A stretch of 64,000 nucleotides of DNA from Corynebacterium marambiense (GCF_016342275.1 NZ_JAEIOT010000005.1:124001-188000), one strand, 5' to 3'; numbered from the stretch's first letter, positions 37,668 to 47,039 are shown. Notes: generated by a model not told the origin, from the letters alone. Numbers and translations are program-made.

Positions 37668-37945
37668 CGAGGGTCTCCGAGGCGATCTCCCACGGAGCGG
37701 TGAACCGGCGGGCCATCGTCCGTGAGACTGGACTGGACGCCGACCTGGTCGATGCTGCGATCGAGCGTCTGGAGCGGATGGGGAGGCTGTCCCGTGCGCC
37801 CCTCGGCGCGGTCTGCTCCGGGGGCGGGTGTTCCGGGTGTCCGGACGCCGGGTCCGGGGGCGGATGTGCCCCCGGCGGGGGAACGACCGGGCCGGTGGCC
37901 CTGGTTCTGCGGCGCCGGGGCGGTGGCCCGGCCCCCGGTTACTGA
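37664..37945 (+). CDS. feoC: FeoC-like winged-helix protein with Cys cluster
   Basis: A 93-residue protein. A TTG at 37664 overlaps the feoB stop (TTGA), and the frame gives a small winged helix (SEAISHGAVNRRAIVRETG then LVDAAIERLERMG) followed by CSGGGCSGCPDAGSGGGC, a cysteine set that could bind an iron-sulfur cluster. This is the make-up of FeoC, thought to regulate or stabilise FeoB. It is the only unbroken feo gene; without FeoB its role is doubtful. The glycine-rich tail is of low complexity. Confidence 0.6.
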   Translation: MTRVSEAISHGAVNRRAIVRETGLDADLVDAAIERLERMGRLSRAPLGAVCSGGGCSGCPDAGSGGGCAPGGGTTGPVALVLRRRGGGPAPGY

Positions 37946-37974
37946 GTCGGCCGCCGACCGGTTCCTGCGGCGGG

Positions 37975-39627
37975 TCAGTCAGCGACGAGCGCTTCGAGCG
38001 TGAACTCGGGGTGTTCCTTCTCGATGAACTGCAGCCGCCACTTGTCGCCGAACAGGGCGATCAGTTCGCCATCCGTGCGGGTGAAGACCTCGACGCCGCG
38101 CTGCTTCGCCAGTTCCGGAACGGTCGCGGCGTCGGTGCGCCGGGCCACGGTGTACGGTACGGCGTCGGTGACGGTCTCCACGTTGTACTCGGCGAGCATC
38201 CGGGCCTGCATGACCTCGAACTGCATCGGGCCGACGGCGGCCATCACGGGTGCGGCATCGCCGCGGGCGTCGTTCTTGAGAACCTGGACGACGCCCTCGG
38301 AGTCGAGCTGCTCGAGCGCCTTGCGGAACTGCTTGTACTTGCCCAGCGACTTCGCCCGCAGGGTACGGAAGTGCTCGGGTGCGAACTGCGGCATCGGCGG
38401 GAACTGGACCTTGCGACCCTCGTAGATGGTGTCGCCCGGCGCGAGGGAACCTGCGTTGACCAGCCCGACGATGTCCCCCGGGTAGGCGGCCTCGACGGTG
38501 GAGCGGGTCCGACCGAAGACGGTGAGCGCGTACTTCGTCGAGAAGCTGCGCCCGCTCTGCGCGTGGGTGACCTGCATGCCGCGGGAGAACTCGCCCGAGA
38601 CCACCCGCATGAAGGCCAGGGAGTCACGGTGGTTGCGGTCCATGCCCGCCTGCACCTTGAACACCACCCCCGAGAAGTCGTCGCCCGGTGCCCGGGACTC
38701 GTCGACCGCGGAGGACGCGGCCGCCAGGACCTTCGGGTCCGTGTGTCGGGCCGCCGGCCCGGGCGCGAGCTCGCAGAGCGCGTCGAGGATCTGGTGCACG
38801 CCGAAGTTGAGCATCGCGGAGGCGAAGATGACCGGGGACGTGGTGCAGTCGAGGAACATGTCCTGTTCATGGACCGCTCCGTCGGCGGTCATCAGCTCGA
38901 CCTCCTCCACCGCGGTCTCCCAGGCGACGTCCTCCTTCTCCGCGGCCTCATCCGGGGTGAAGTGCTCCTCCGGGGCGATGGTGGAACCGCCGGCGGTGCG
39001 GATGAAGTGGATGTACTCCTCGATCTCCCCGTCGGTGTCCAGGCGGGCCAGCCCGCGGAAGTCGCCGGCCTCACCGACCGGCCAGAACAGGGGAGTGGGC
39101 TGCAGCCCGATCTCCGCTACGATCTCGTCCATGAGCTCGAGGGGCGACTTGCCCGGCCGGTCCCACTTGTTGACCACGGTGACGATCGGCAGGCCGCGGG
39201 CCTTGCACACCCGGAACAGCTTCAGCGTCTGCGGCTCGAGGCCCTTGGCACCGTCGATGAGCATGACGGCGGCGTCGACGGCGGTGAGCACCCGGTAGGT
39301 GTCCTCCGAGAAGTCCGAGTGGCCGGGGGTGTCGACGAGGTTGATCATGTACGGCTCACCCTCGTGCCCGGCGGGGGCGTACTCGAACTGCAGCGCCGAG
39401 GACGCGATGGAGATGCCGCGGTCCTTCTCCATCTCCATCCAGTCGGAGACGGTCGCCTTGCGACCGGCCTTGCCGTGCACCGCGCCCGCCTCACTGATGA
39501 CGTGCGCGTGCAGCGCGAGCGCCTCGGTCAGGGTGGATTTACCGGCGTCCGGATGGGCGATCACCGCGAAGGTGCGGCGGCGGGTGGCCTCGGACGCCGG
39601 ATCGTTGTGGGTGGTGCTCTCGCTCAT
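37975..39627 (-). CDS. prfC: Peptide chain release factor 3
   Basis: A 550-residue translational GTPase that removes RF1/RF2 from the ribosome after termination. G1 is AHPDAGKST, G2/G3 DRGIS and DTPGHSDF, G4 NKWD; the downstream domains include the RF3-specific RTLRAKSLGKYKQF region. ATG at 39627 is taken; a TTG at 39639 is in frame but abuts the GAAAG sequence that might be the ribosome site. It is convergent with the feo locus and divergent from the nitronate monooxygenase gene. Confidence 0.94.
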   Translation of the reverse strand: MSESTTHNDPASEATRRRTFAVIAHPDAGKSTLTEALALHAHVISEAGAVHGKAGRKATVSDWMEMEKDRGISIASSALQFEYAPAGHEGEPYMINLVDTPGHSDFSEDTYRVLTAVDAAVMLIDGAKGLEPQTLKLFRVCKARGLPIVTVVNKWDRPGKSPLELMDEIVAEIGLQPTPLFWPVGEAGDFRGLARLDTDGEIEEYIHFIRTAGGSTIAPEEHFTPDEAAEKEDVAWETAVEEVELMTADGAVHEQDMFLDCTTSPVIFASAMLNFGVHQILDALCELAPGPAARHTDPKVLAAASSAVDESRAPGDDFSGVVFKVQAGMDRNHRDSLAFMRVVSGEFSRGMQVTHAQSGRSFSTKYALTVFGRTRSTVEAAYPGDIVGLVNAGSLAPGDTIYEGRKVQFPPMPQFAPEHFRTLRAKSLGKYKQFRKALEQLDSEGVVQVLKNDARGDAAPVMAAVGPMQFEVMQARMLAEYNVETVTDAVPYTVARRTDAATVPELAKQRGVEVFTRTDGELIALFGDKWRLQFIEKEHPEFTLEALVAD

Positions 39628-39711
39628 GTTTTGGTGCAACTTTCAGACAAACGGCCGGACGGGGGTGGAGATCGTGACTCCCGTCAGGGTACGCCATCAG
39701 CGGCCTCCCGT

Positions 39712-39717
39712 TAGCCT
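39712..39717 (+). promoter_or_regulatory. -10 element TAGCCT for a leaderless mRNA
   Basis: TAGCCT stands 7 nt before the ATG at 39725, with no ribosome site between. Confidence 0.6.
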
Positions 39718-39724
39718 GGGCGCC

Positions 39725-40702
39725 ATGAGCATCGTCCACGACCTCGCCTGCCCGGTCATTGCAGCCCCCATGGCCGGTGGTCCGTCCACGCCCGCGCTCG
39801 TCGACGCAGCGGACGCGGCCGGATCGCTCGGATTCCTCGCCGGCGGATACCTGGAGGCGGAGGAGCTGGTGGCGCAGATGGAGGAGACCCGTGCCGCTCG
39901 GTTCGGGGTCAACCTCTTCTATCCGCAGGCCGCTCCCGACGCAGCCGATCTCGCCGCCGTGGCGGACTACGCCCGGGGACTGGAGCCCCGGATGCGTCGA
40001 CTGGGGCTCGACCCGGGGCAGGTCCCCGGGTGGCTGGCCGCCGCGGACCCGGCGGACCGTTTCGCCGCGAAGTTCGATGCGGTGTGCGGTGCGGATCAGC
40101 GGCGGAGGCCCGCCGTGGTGTCGTGCACCTTCGGCCTGTTCACCGCGCGGGATGCGGTGGACAGGGGAATCGACACGTTGATCGTCCAGGGACCCGGTGC
40201 CGGTGGACACCGTGCCACCCGCACCGTCGCTGAGGAGCCCGGTACGGAGCCGCTCCCGGAGCTCGTGGTCGCGGTGCACCGGGGCGTCGACGGCGCGGTG
40301 CCGCTCGTCGCCGCCGGAGGGCTGTCGGACCCCATCTCGGTCGCGGAGGCACTCGCACTGCCCGGGGTCGTCGCGGTCGCGTGCGGCACGGTGCTGCTGC
40401 TCTCGGACGAGGCCGGCACCGCGCCGGTGCACCGTGCCGCACTTGCCGGCGCTCCCCGCACCGTCGTCACCCGGGCGTACTCTGGGCGTCCCGCAAGGGG
40501 AGTGGCCACCCCGTTCACCGAGGGCCCCGGCGCCGCTGCCCCGGCGGTCTACCCGGGGGTCAACGCCGTCATGCGGCCGATCCGGGCTGCCGCCGGGAGG
40601 GGTGGGGAACCGGAGCTGTTCGCGGCCTGGGCCGGGACTGGGGTCGCCCACGTGGAAGGTAGCCCCGCAGCCGGCGTCCTGCGTCGGCTGGCCGGTTTCT
40701 GA
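39725..40702 (+). CDS. Nitronate monooxygenase-like FMN enzyme
   Basis: A 325-residue TIM-barrel flavoprotein of the 2-nitropropane dioxygenase family. It shows the opening CPVIAAPMAGGPS, FGVNLF, the FMN-phosphate loop QGPGAGGHR and VPLVAAGGLSDP. The usual Glu/Ala of the GxEAGGH motif is replaced (GPGAGGH). Such enzymes oxidise alkyl nitronates or detoxify propionate-3-nitronate; the true substrate is unknown. The frame open to 39299 is antisense to prfC and not used. Confidence 0.85.
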   Translation: MSIVHDLACPVIAAPMAGGPSTPALVDAADAAGSLGFLAGGYLEAEELVAQMEETRAARFGVNLFYPQAAPDAADLAAVADYARGLEPRMRRLGLDPGQVPGWLAAADPADRFAAKFDAVCGADQRRRPAVVSCTFGLFTARDAVDRGIDTLIVQGPGAGGHRATRTVAEEPGTEPLPELVVAVHRGVDGAVPLVAAGGLSDPISVAEALALPGVVAVACGTVLLLSDEAGTAPVHRAALAGAPRTVVTRAYSGRPARGVATPFTEGPGAAAPAVYPGVNAVMRPIRAAAGRGGEPELFAAWAGTGVAHVEGSPAAGVLRRLAGF

Positions 40703-40847
40703 CGCTTCAGGGGAAGTGCACCCGGGGGTGATCAAAACGGACACATCGAGCGGGAAATTGGATACCTTGGTGTTGGTATGTCCCCTTACGTGCATACACC
40801 CCTGATCTAGCGTCGCCGACCCGCCTGAAAGAGGAAGTCACACACCC

Positions 40848-42299
40848 ATGACCGACCTGACCGCCACCCACCGGAACTTCAATGAACGGCTCGCACTCGC
40901 GGAGGAGATGGTGCCGCTGCTCGGCAGGTTGCACCGGGAACACAACGTGGTCACCTCGATCTACGGTCGGCTCCTGGAGAACGTCACCGCGATCGACATC
41001 GTGAAGTCGCACCGCTTCGCTCGCCGGATCACGGAGCAGGAGATGTCAATCTCCGCGACACTGCCCATCGTCCGGGAGCTCGTCGAGATGGACCTCGGTA
41101 CCGCATCCATCGATATCGGGCGCCTTGCCACCCGCTTCCGGGATGAGGGATCCGACGATCTCCGGGGATTCCTCGAGAAAGAGCTCGCCGAGGTCATCGG
41201 CACCGCAGAGAAGACCCCCGAGACAGACGTCGTGCTCTACGGCTTCGGCCGCATCGGTCGCCTCCTGGCCCGTATCCTCGTCGCCCGCGAGGGCCGTGGG
41301 CTCGGGGTCCGGCTCCGGGCGGTGGTCGTTCGGAAGAACGGCGACATCGATCTGGAGAAGCGCGCATCCCTGCTGCGGCGCGATTCCGTCCATGGACAGT
41401 TCGACGGAACCATCAGCATCGACCGGGAAAAGAACATAATCTGGGCGAACGGCACGCCCATTCAGGTGATCTACTCCTCGGATCCAGCCAGCGTCGACTA
41501 CACGGAGTACGGCATCGACGACGCCGTCGTCGTCGACAACACCGGCCGCTGGCGCGATCGCGCGGGCCTGGAGCAGCACCTGAAGTCGAAGGGTGTGTCC
41601 CGCGTCCTGCTCACCGCGCCAGGCAAGGGAGACCTGAAGAACATCGTCTACGGGATCAACCATTCCGACATCGAGGACTCCGACCGGATTCTCTCCGCCG
41701 CGAGCTGCACCACCAACGCGATCACCCCGGTACTGAAGGCCGTCAACGACCGTTTCGGCGTGCGTTTCGGACACGTGGAGACGGTGCACTCGTTCACTAA
41801 CGACCAGAACCTCATCGATAACTTCCATACCGGTGAGCGTCGGGGCCGGGCCGCGACGCTCAACATGGTGCTCACTGAGACCGGTGCCGCGAAGGCCGTC
41901 GCCAAGGCACTTCCCGAACTCGGTGGCAAGCTCACCGGCAACGCGATTCGGGTGCCTACCCCAGACGTGTCCATGGCGGTGCTGAACCTGACCCTGGACA
42001 AGGAGACCACCGTCGACGACGTGAATACCTATCTGCGGGACGTGTCGCTGAAGTCCGTGCTGCGCCAGCAGATTGGGTACATCAAGTCCCCGGAGGTTGT
42101 GTCCACGGATTTCGTCGGCACCACGCAGGCCGGCATCGTCGATGGGCTGGCTACCATCGCGCAGGGCAATCACCTCGTGCTCTACGTCTGGTACGACAAC
42201 GAGTTCGGATATTCCAGTCAGGTTGTCCGGATCGTCGAGGAGATTGCGCACGCCCGCCCGATCGTCCTGCCGCGTAGGCGAGAGATCGACGAACTCTGA
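40848..42299 (+). CDS. gapX: Glyceraldehyde-3-phosphate dehydrogenase with N-terminal extension (GapX/GapB type)
   Basis: A 483-residue GAPDH. About 125 residues of helical extension precede the Rossmann motif YGFGRIGR (about 130-137). The catalytic Cys is in SAASCTTNAITP (about 286), the His in VHSFTNDQN and the C-terminal WYDNEFGYS is intact. C. glutamicum GapB/GapX has this length and works in gluconeogenesis with NADP; the extended form is expected to do the same. GAGGAAG precedes the ATG by about 10 nt. Confidence 0.92.
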   Translation: MTDLTATHRNFNERLALAEEMVPLLGRLHREHNVVTSIYGRLLENVTAIDIVKSHRFARRITEQEMSISATLPIVRELVEMDLGTASIDIGRLATRFRDEGSDDLRGFLEKELAEVIGTAEKTPETDVVLYGFGRIGRLLARILVAREGRGLGVRLRAVVVRKNGDIDLEKRASLLRRDSVHGQFDGTISIDREKNIIWANGTPIQVIYSSDPASVDYTEYGIDDAVVVDNTGRWRDRAGLEQHLKSKGVSRVLLTAPGKGDLKNIVYGINHSDIEDSDRILSAASCTTNAITPVLKAVNDRFGVRFGHVETVHSFTNDQNLIDNFHTGERRGRAATLNMVLTETGAAKAVAKALPELGGKLTGNAIRVPTPDVSMAVLNLTLDKETTVDDVNTYLRDVSLKSVLRQQIGYIKSPEVVSTDFVGTTQAGIVDGLATIAQGNHLVLYVWYDNEFGYSSQVVRIVEEIAHARPIVLPRRREIDEL

Positions 42300-42317
42300 C
42301 GCTCTTTACCGCGCACT

Positions 42318-42352
42318 ACCCACCCCGGATTGTCGATCCTGGGTGGGTTTTC
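42318..42352 (+). terminator. Rho-independent terminator after gapX
   Basis: ACCCACCC (42318-42325) pairs with GGGTGGGT (42341-42348), with a further GGAT/ATCC inner stem, followed by TTTTCG. It lies 19 nt after the gapX stop. Confidence 0.85.
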
Positions 42353-42418
42353 GCCCATTACGGGGGTGATGAACCTCTTGATCTAGAGGCGTGGGGTGTC
42401 AATTGAGGGAGTCGGTAA

Positions 42419-42424
42419 TAGGCT
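42419..42424 (+). promoter_or_regulatory. -10 element TAGGCT for the small Cys-rich protein
   Basis: TAGGCT lies 6 nt before the GTG at 42431 and 12 nt before the ATG at 42437, consistent with a leaderless GTG start. Confidence 0.5.
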
Positions 42425-42430
42425 CGGGAT

Positions 42431-42607
42431 GTGGATATGGCGAAGATGCGGCGGAAGGCCGCCAAAGGGGGAAAGAAGAAGTGCTGTCGGTCGCGACAGC
42501 GCTGCAAGCTGTGTCCGGTCGTGCTGAAGCGCCTGGAGAAGGCCCACGCGTTCGAACTCAACGATGCCGCGTTGGCGAAGGCCTGGACCAAGGCACGCAT
42601 CCGCTGA
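42431..42607 (+). CDS. Small basic cysteine-containing protein, conserved in actinobacteria
   Basis: A 58-residue protein from a GTG start (56 from the ATG at 42437). It opens with Lys/Arg-rich AKMRRKAAKGGKKK, then CCRSRQRCKLCPVVLKRLEK with four Cys (CC-x5-C-x2-C), a possible zinc knuckle, and ends in a short amphipathic helix. Similar short genes next to pth/gap are common in corynebacteria and mycobacteria (by recall), annotated as hypothetical. The basic head and knuckle suggest binding to nucleic acid or ribosome; this is inference. Confidence 0.65.
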   Translation: MDMAKMRRKAAKGGKKKCCRSRQRCKLCPVVLKRLEKAHAFELNDAALAKAWTKARIR

Positions 42608-42706
42608 CCCCGGTGTGTCATCATCCGGGGTCCGATCGGGTGTCACCGGCCTCCTGAGAGAGGCAGGTCCTAGGGTGGTGGGCGGCGCCTGGGACCCCCG
42701 ACTTCG

Positions 42707-43342
42707 TCACCTCGAGTGGATCGTGTTCTGTGCGATGGCCAGCCCGGACCGGGCGATCAGCTCCACACCGTCCGCGGCATCCGCGCACTGGATCGCGAGG
42801 TCGGCGCACGCCGACTGCGGGATGGGGCGGAGCACGTAGTCCGCGGGATCCATCCGCCCCGGTGGCCGTCCGATACCCATGCGGACCCGGATGTATTCCC
42901 TAGTGCCTAGGGACGTGCTGGTTGACTTCAGTCCGTTGTGGCCGTTCTCCCCACCGCCGAACTTGAGGCGGACGACACCGGGCTCCAGGTCCAGCTCATC
43001 GTGGACGATCACGATGTCCGCCGGTTCCACGCCGAAATACGAGGCGAGCGCCTTGACCGGGCCGCCCGAGAGATTCATGAAACTGCGCGGCTTCGCCAGG
43101 ATCACGGTGCGGCCGCCGATCCGGATCTGCGCGATCTCGGCGTTCGACCGTTTGTGCACGCTGAAGGTGGCGGGCATCGGGGTGGCTCGTTCCGCGAGCT
43201 CGTCGACTACCATGAAGCCGACGTTGTGCCGGGTGGCCGCGTACTTCGGCCCGGGATTCCCCAGCCCGACGACGAGCAGCGGGCCGGTGGACGATTCAGG
43301 GGTGTTCCGGGGGGCGGTGTCAGTAGAACTCACGCCGAACAT
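42707..43342 (-). CDS. pth: Peptidyl-tRNA hydrolase
   Basis: A 211-residue enzyme that frees tRNA from stalled peptidyl-tRNA. Catalytic residues are visible in GLGNPGPKYAATRHNVGF (Asn29, His39), and Asp in HDELDLEPG. FMNLSG and GHNGLKS are intact. ATG at 43342 is chosen; the open frame reaching 43417 crosses the rplY terminator and is rejected. The first about 20 residues are a polar extension. The order rplY then pth is the standard pairing. Confidence 0.94.
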   Translation of the reverse strand: MFGVSSTDTAPRNTPESSTGPLLVVGLGNPGPKYAATRHNVGFMVVDELAERATPMPATFSVHKRSNAEIAQIRIGGRTVILAKPRSFMNLSGGPVKALASYFGVEPADIVIVHDELDLEPGVVRLKFGGGENGHNGLKSTSTSLGTREYIRVRMGIGRPPGRMDPADYVLRPIPQSACADLAIQCADAADGVELIARSGLAIAQNTIHSR

Positions 43343-43388
43343 TGTCGCACACCCCTTCCCGGTTTCACGGACTCCCCGTGCACAGCAG

Positions 43389-43407
43389 AAAACCCGCCCC
43401 GGCGGGC
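43389..43407 (-). terminator. Terminator after rplY
   Basis: On the minus strand CCCGC-CGGG-GCGGG is followed by TTTTCTG. It lies 80 nt after the rplY stop, between rplY and pth. Confidence 0.7.
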
Positions 43408-43486
43408 ATCCGGCCACGTGCGTGGCCCGATGCCCCGGGACGGGTGTTCAGTCGGGCGGGTCGTTCAGTCCGCCCGTGACAGGCGA

Positions 43487-44137
43487 CTACTCGCTGTCGT
43501 TGGTCGGGCCCTCTTCAGTGGCTTCGACTGACTCGCCTTCAGCGTCATCTTCACCCTCTTCACCGGGCTCCGGAAGATCCTCTTCCTCAGGCTCGACGAT
43601 GTTGATGATCAGCGTCTCAGGGTCAGAGACCAGGGTGATGCCCTCGTCCAGTTTGACGTCAGCGGCGGTGATCTGGGTACCAATCTCCAGACCCTCGATG
43701 TCGATCTCGAACTCTTCCGGAATGGAGAGCACGGGAGCCTCGACAGCGAGGAAGTCGGCGTCCTGGATGACCATGGCGCCCGGAGCGGGCTCGCCGGTGT
43801 GAACGACCGGGACCTCGACCTCAATCTTCTCGCCGCGGGAGATGGCGAGGAGATCGACGTGGTCGATGTCGAAGGTCAGGACGTTCTGGTCGATGTGCTT
43901 GACGATGGCGAGCTGCTTCTCGCCCTCGATGTCGACGTCGACGACGGCGTTGACGCCGTGGTTGCGGATGATCGCGGTGAAGTTGAGGCGGTCGACGGTG
44001 ATGTGCAGCGGCTCGTCGATGGACTTGCTGTAGATCACGACGGGGATCAGGCCGTCGCGGCGGGCACGGCGCGCCGCGCCCTTGCCGAACTCGGTACGGG
44101 GGGCAGCTTCGAGCGGGATAGCCTTGTTGATGGCCAT
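43487..44137 (-). CDS. rplY: 50S ribosomal protein L25/general stress protein Ctc
   Basis: A 216-residue two-domain L25 (Ctc type). The 5S-rRNA-binding N-domain (RTEFGKGAARRARRDGLIPVVIY in part, about 10-33) is followed by the TL5 beta domain and a 30-residue acidic tail rich in Glu/Asp. ATG at 44137 has AGGAGA 7 nt upstream. It follows prs on the same strand but hairpins in the 260-nt gap suggest separate transcripts. Confidence 0.94.
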   Translation of the reverse strand: MAINKAIPLEAAPRTEFGKGAARRARRDGLIPVVIYSKSIDEPLHITVDRLNFTAIIRNHGVNAVVDVDIEGEKQLAIVKHIDQNVLTFDIDHVDLLAISRGEKIEVEVPVVHTGEPAPGAMVIQDADFLAVEAPVLSIPEEFEIDIEGLEIGTQITAADVKLDEGITLVSDPETLIINIVEPEEEDLPEPGEEGEDDAEGESVEATEEGPTNDSE

Positions 44138-44194
44138 GGTGTTTCTCCTGTGCGTCGGTTGGACAGTTATGTGTGGTCCCGGGGCGCAGACACA

Positions 44195-44222
44195 ACAAAA
44201 GCCCGCGAAACCCGGGTTCTCG
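44195..44222 (-). terminator. Terminator between prs and rplY
   Basis: Minus strand reading: CCCG-GGTTTCG-CGGG followed by CTTTTGTTG, a compact stem with a T-rich tail. It may end the prs transcript or attenuate rplY. Confidence 0.5.
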
Positions 44223-44339
44223 TCGAGTCATCGCAGGCTGTCCGTCCTCCGCGTACGGAGGGGGCGCTTCATGCGTCACATCGCGTCGATAACGGCCGAT
44301 CCGTGGGATCGGCCCTCGCCGAGACGCTGATGACAGTAC

Positions 44340-44383
44340 CACGCCCCCGGAACCAGATACAACGCGCTGGCTCCGGGGGCGTG
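44340..44383 (-). terminator. Long GC hairpin after prs
   Basis: A 12-bp perfect arm (44340-44351 with 44372-44383) with a 20-nt loop, 17 nt after the prs stop. No T run follows. A second perfect 9-bp hairpin lies at 44294-44314. Confidence 0.5.
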
Positions 44384-44399
44384 TGCCGGGAGGTGGGGA

Positions 44400-45377
44400 T
44401 CAGGCCTGGCCCTCGAAGAGGGTGGTCACCGATCCGTTCTCGAAGATCTCGTGGATCGTCTTCGCCAGCAGCGGTGCGATGGACAGCACCGTGAGGTTGT
44501 CCCAGCCGTCCGTGTTCTGGGGCAGCGTGTCGGTCGCGATGACCTCACGGGCACCGCAGCGGGACAGGCGCTCGCGGGCGGGGCCGGAGAACACACCATG
44601 CGTGGTGGCGATGATGACGTCACCTGCACCGGCCTCACGCAGGACCCCGACTGCTCCGGAGATCGTTCCACCGGTGTCGATCATGTCATCGAGGAGCACA
44701 CAGGTGCGGCCTGCGACATCACCGACGACACGGTTCGCGGTGACCTGGTTGGCAACATCGACGCTGCGGGTCTTGTGGACGAACGCCATCGGCGCACCGC
44801 CCAGGGTGTTAGCCCACTTCTCGGCAACCTTCACACGGCCGGCGTCAGGGGAGACGACGCAGATGTTTTCCAGGCTGTAGTTCTTCTTGATGTGCTCGGT
44901 CAGGATCGGCATGGCGTGCATGTGGTCGACCGGGCCGTCGAAGAACCCCTGGATCTGATCGGTGTGTAGATCCACGGAGACGATCCGGTCGGCGCCAGCG
45001 GTCTTCAGCATGTCTGCGACCAGACGGGCGGAGATCGGCTCGCGGCCGCGGTGCTTCTTGTCCTGGCGGGCGTACGGGTAGAACGGCAGGATCGCGGTGA
45101 TGCGCTTCGCGGAGCCACGTTTCAGTGCGTCGATCATGATGAGCTGTTCCATCAGCCACTTGTTCAGCGGCTGGGTGTGCGACTGCAGCACAAAGGCGTC
45201 ACAGCCACGGACGGACTCCTCGAAACGGACGAAGATCTCGCCGTTGGCGAAGTCCCGGGCGGTGGTGGGTGTCAGCTGAACGCCGAGCTCTCTGGCCACA
45301 GCCTCGCCGAGCGCAGGGTTTCCCCGTCCGCTGAACAGCATGAGGTTCTTCTGGTTGTCGATCCACTGGGCAGACAT
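44400..45377 (-). CDS. prs: Ribose-phosphate pyrophosphokinase
   Basis: A 325-residue enzyme making PRPP from ribose 5-phosphate and ATP for nucleotide, His and Trp synthesis. Seen are FANGEIFVRFEESVRG, LPFYPYARQDKKH, SVDLHTDQIQGFF and the PRPP loop LLDDMIDTGGT (about 226-236). ATG at 45377; the frame running to 45479 overlaps glmU and is not used. Only 2 nt separate it from the glmU stop, so the two form an operon, as in other corynebacteria. Confidence 0.95.
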   Translation of the reverse strand: MSAQWIDNQKNLMLFSGRGNPALGEAVARELGVQLTPTTARDFANGEIFVRFEESVRGCDAFVLQSHTQPLNKWLMEQLIMIDALKRGSAKRITAILPFYPYARQDKKHRGREPISARLVADMLKTAGADRIVSVDLHTDQIQGFFDGPVDHMHAMPILTEHIKKNYSLENICVVSPDAGRVKVAEKWANTLGGAPMAFVHKTRSVDVANQVTANRVVGDVAGRTCVLLDDMIDTGGTISGAVGVLREAGAGDVIIATTHGVFSGPARERLSRCGAREVIATDTLPQNTDGWDNLTVLSIAPLLAKTIHEIFENGSVTTLFEGQA

Positions 45378-45379
45378 GT

Positions 45380-46879
45380 CTATTCTGCTTCGCCTTCCTG
45401 ATTGTTGACGCTGAGCTGCGCTGCTGCGCGTTCGGCGGCGTCCGCTGCTGGGGTGCCGGGTCGTTTGCGCTGCACCCAACCCTCGATGTTGCGCTGATGA
45501 CCGCCGGAGACGGCCAATGCCCCGGGAGGGACGTCATCCTTGATCACTGTACCTGCCCCGGAATAAGCCCCGTCGCCCACGGTCACGGGCGCGATGAACA
45601 TTGTGTCACTGCCGGTGCGCACGTGGCTGCCGATCGTGGTGTGATGTTTGTTGACGCCGTCGTAGTTGACGAAGACGCTGGACGCACCGATATTCGACTC
45701 CTCGCCGATCGTCGCGTCCCCCACATAGGTGAGGTGTGGCACCTTCGATCCGCGACCGATCGTCGCGTTCTTCGCCTCCACGAATCCGCCGAGCTTTCCT
45801 GCCTCACCGAGGGACGTGCCCGGCCGGATGAACGTGAAGGGACCGACCGTGGCCCGCGGGCCGATCGTCGATTCGGAACCGTGGGTGCGGATGACGGAGG
45901 CACCCTCGCCGACCACCATGTCGGTCAGAGTGGTGTCGGGGCCGATGATGCAGTTATCGCCGATGACGGTGCGGCCGCGCAGCTGGGTGCCGGGTTCGAT
46001 GATGACATCCCGGCCGATCCGCACGTCGACGTCGATGAAGGTCGAGGCCGGGTCGACTATGGTCGCACCCTCGCGCATCGCCGCCTCGCACAGTCGCCGG
46101 TTGAACTCGGCGCCGATCGCGGCGAGCTGCACCCGGTCGTTGACGCCGGCGATGATGGAGGCATCGTCCAGGCGGTGTCCCCGCACGGACCGGTCATTGT
46201 CCCGGGCGATGCCGATGACGTCGGTGAGGTAGAACTCGCCCTGCGCGTTGTCGGTGTCCAGTTGCGTGACCGCGGTGCGCAGGAGCTCCGCGTCGAAGGC
46301 GTAGACACCGGAGTTGATCTCGGTGATCTCAAGTTCATCGTCGGTGGCGTCCTTCTGCTCGACGATCCGGGTGACCTCGCCGTCCGGTGTGCGCACGATA
46401 CGGCCGTATCCCGTTGGGTCGTCGAGGGTTGCGGTGAGGACGGTGACCGCAGCCCGCGGCTTGGTGCTGTGTTCCTCGACGAGAGCACGCAGGGTTTCCG
46501 AGTTGATCATCGGCACATCGGAGGTCGTGACCACAACGGTGCCGGTGAAGTCGGGGGAGAGTTCCTCAAGACCGCAGGCGACGGCATGCCCCGTGCCGTT
46601 CTGCTCCTCCTGGTGTGCGATCCCGACGGCTGTGGTGCCGTACGCCATCTTGAGTTCAGGAACCTCCTCCGACACCGCCGGAATCACTTTGTCCCGTTGA
46701 TGGCCGACAACCGTGATGATGTCGGCCGGCCGCAGGCCTGCCGCCGCGTGGAGGGCATGGGCGAGCATGGTGCGTCCGGCGACGCGGTGCAGCATTTTCG
46801 GCGTCGCCGATTTCATCCTGGTACCGGCTCCGGCAGCGAGGATGATGACAGCTACACCATCATTGGGGGTCTCGGTCAT
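45380..46879 (-). CDS. glmU: Bifunctional UDP-N-acetylglucosamine pyrophosphorylase/glucosamine-1-phosphate acetyltransferase
   Basis: A 499-residue enzyme that makes UDP-GlcNAc for peptidoglycan. The N-terminal nucleotidyltransferase starts [18 protein letters not shown] (about 14-31). The C-terminal half is a left-handed beta-helix of hexapeptide repeats ([23 protein letters not shown]) with the acetyl-transfer region VEAKNATIG and NYDG. ATG at 46879 with GGAG 4 nt upstream; earlier in-frame GTG at 46921 is rejected. The last about 25 residues are Ala/Glu-rich. Confidence 0.95.
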   Translation of the reverse strand: MTETPNDGVAVIILAAGAGTRMKSATPKMLHRVAGRTMLAHALHAAAGLRPADIITVVGHQRDKVIPAVSEEVPELKMAYGTTAVGIAHQEEQNGTGHAVACGLEELSPDFTGTVVVTTSDVPMINSETLRALVEEHSTKPRAAVTVLTATLDDPTGYGRIVRTPDGEVTRIVEQKDATDDELEITEINSGVYAFDAELLRTAVTQLDTDNAQGEFYLTDVIGIARDNDRSVRGHRLDDASIIAGVNDRVQLAAIGAEFNRRLCEAAMREGATIVDPASTFIDVDVRIGRDVIIEPGTQLRGRTVIGDNCIIGPDTTLTDMVVGEGASVIRTHGSESTIGPRATVGPFTFIRPGTSLGEAGKLGGFVEAKNATIGRGSKVPHLTYVGDATIGEESNIGASSVFVNYDGVNKHHTTIGSHVRTGSDTMFIAPVTVGDGAYSGAGTVIKDDVPPGALAVSGGHQRNIEGWVQRKRPGTPAADAAERAAAQLSVNNQEGEAE

Positions 46880-47039
46880 TGGTCTCCGATCATGGGTGGA
46901 TTCAACATCTCTGTGTTCCACGCTACCGGACCCGCAACCGTCATCCCGGTGTCGGTTACCCCGCCCGCACCCGGCGCCGGACCGATCATCGTAGGAGGCT
47001 GCCGGTAGCAGAGCAATGCCCGGAGAGACCCGTAAAGAG

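Noticed and set aside
37828..39714. 628-residue plus-strand frame across prfC
   Set aside because: It is antisense to a clear release factor 3 gene and has Gly/Arg/Val-biased composition without any domain.
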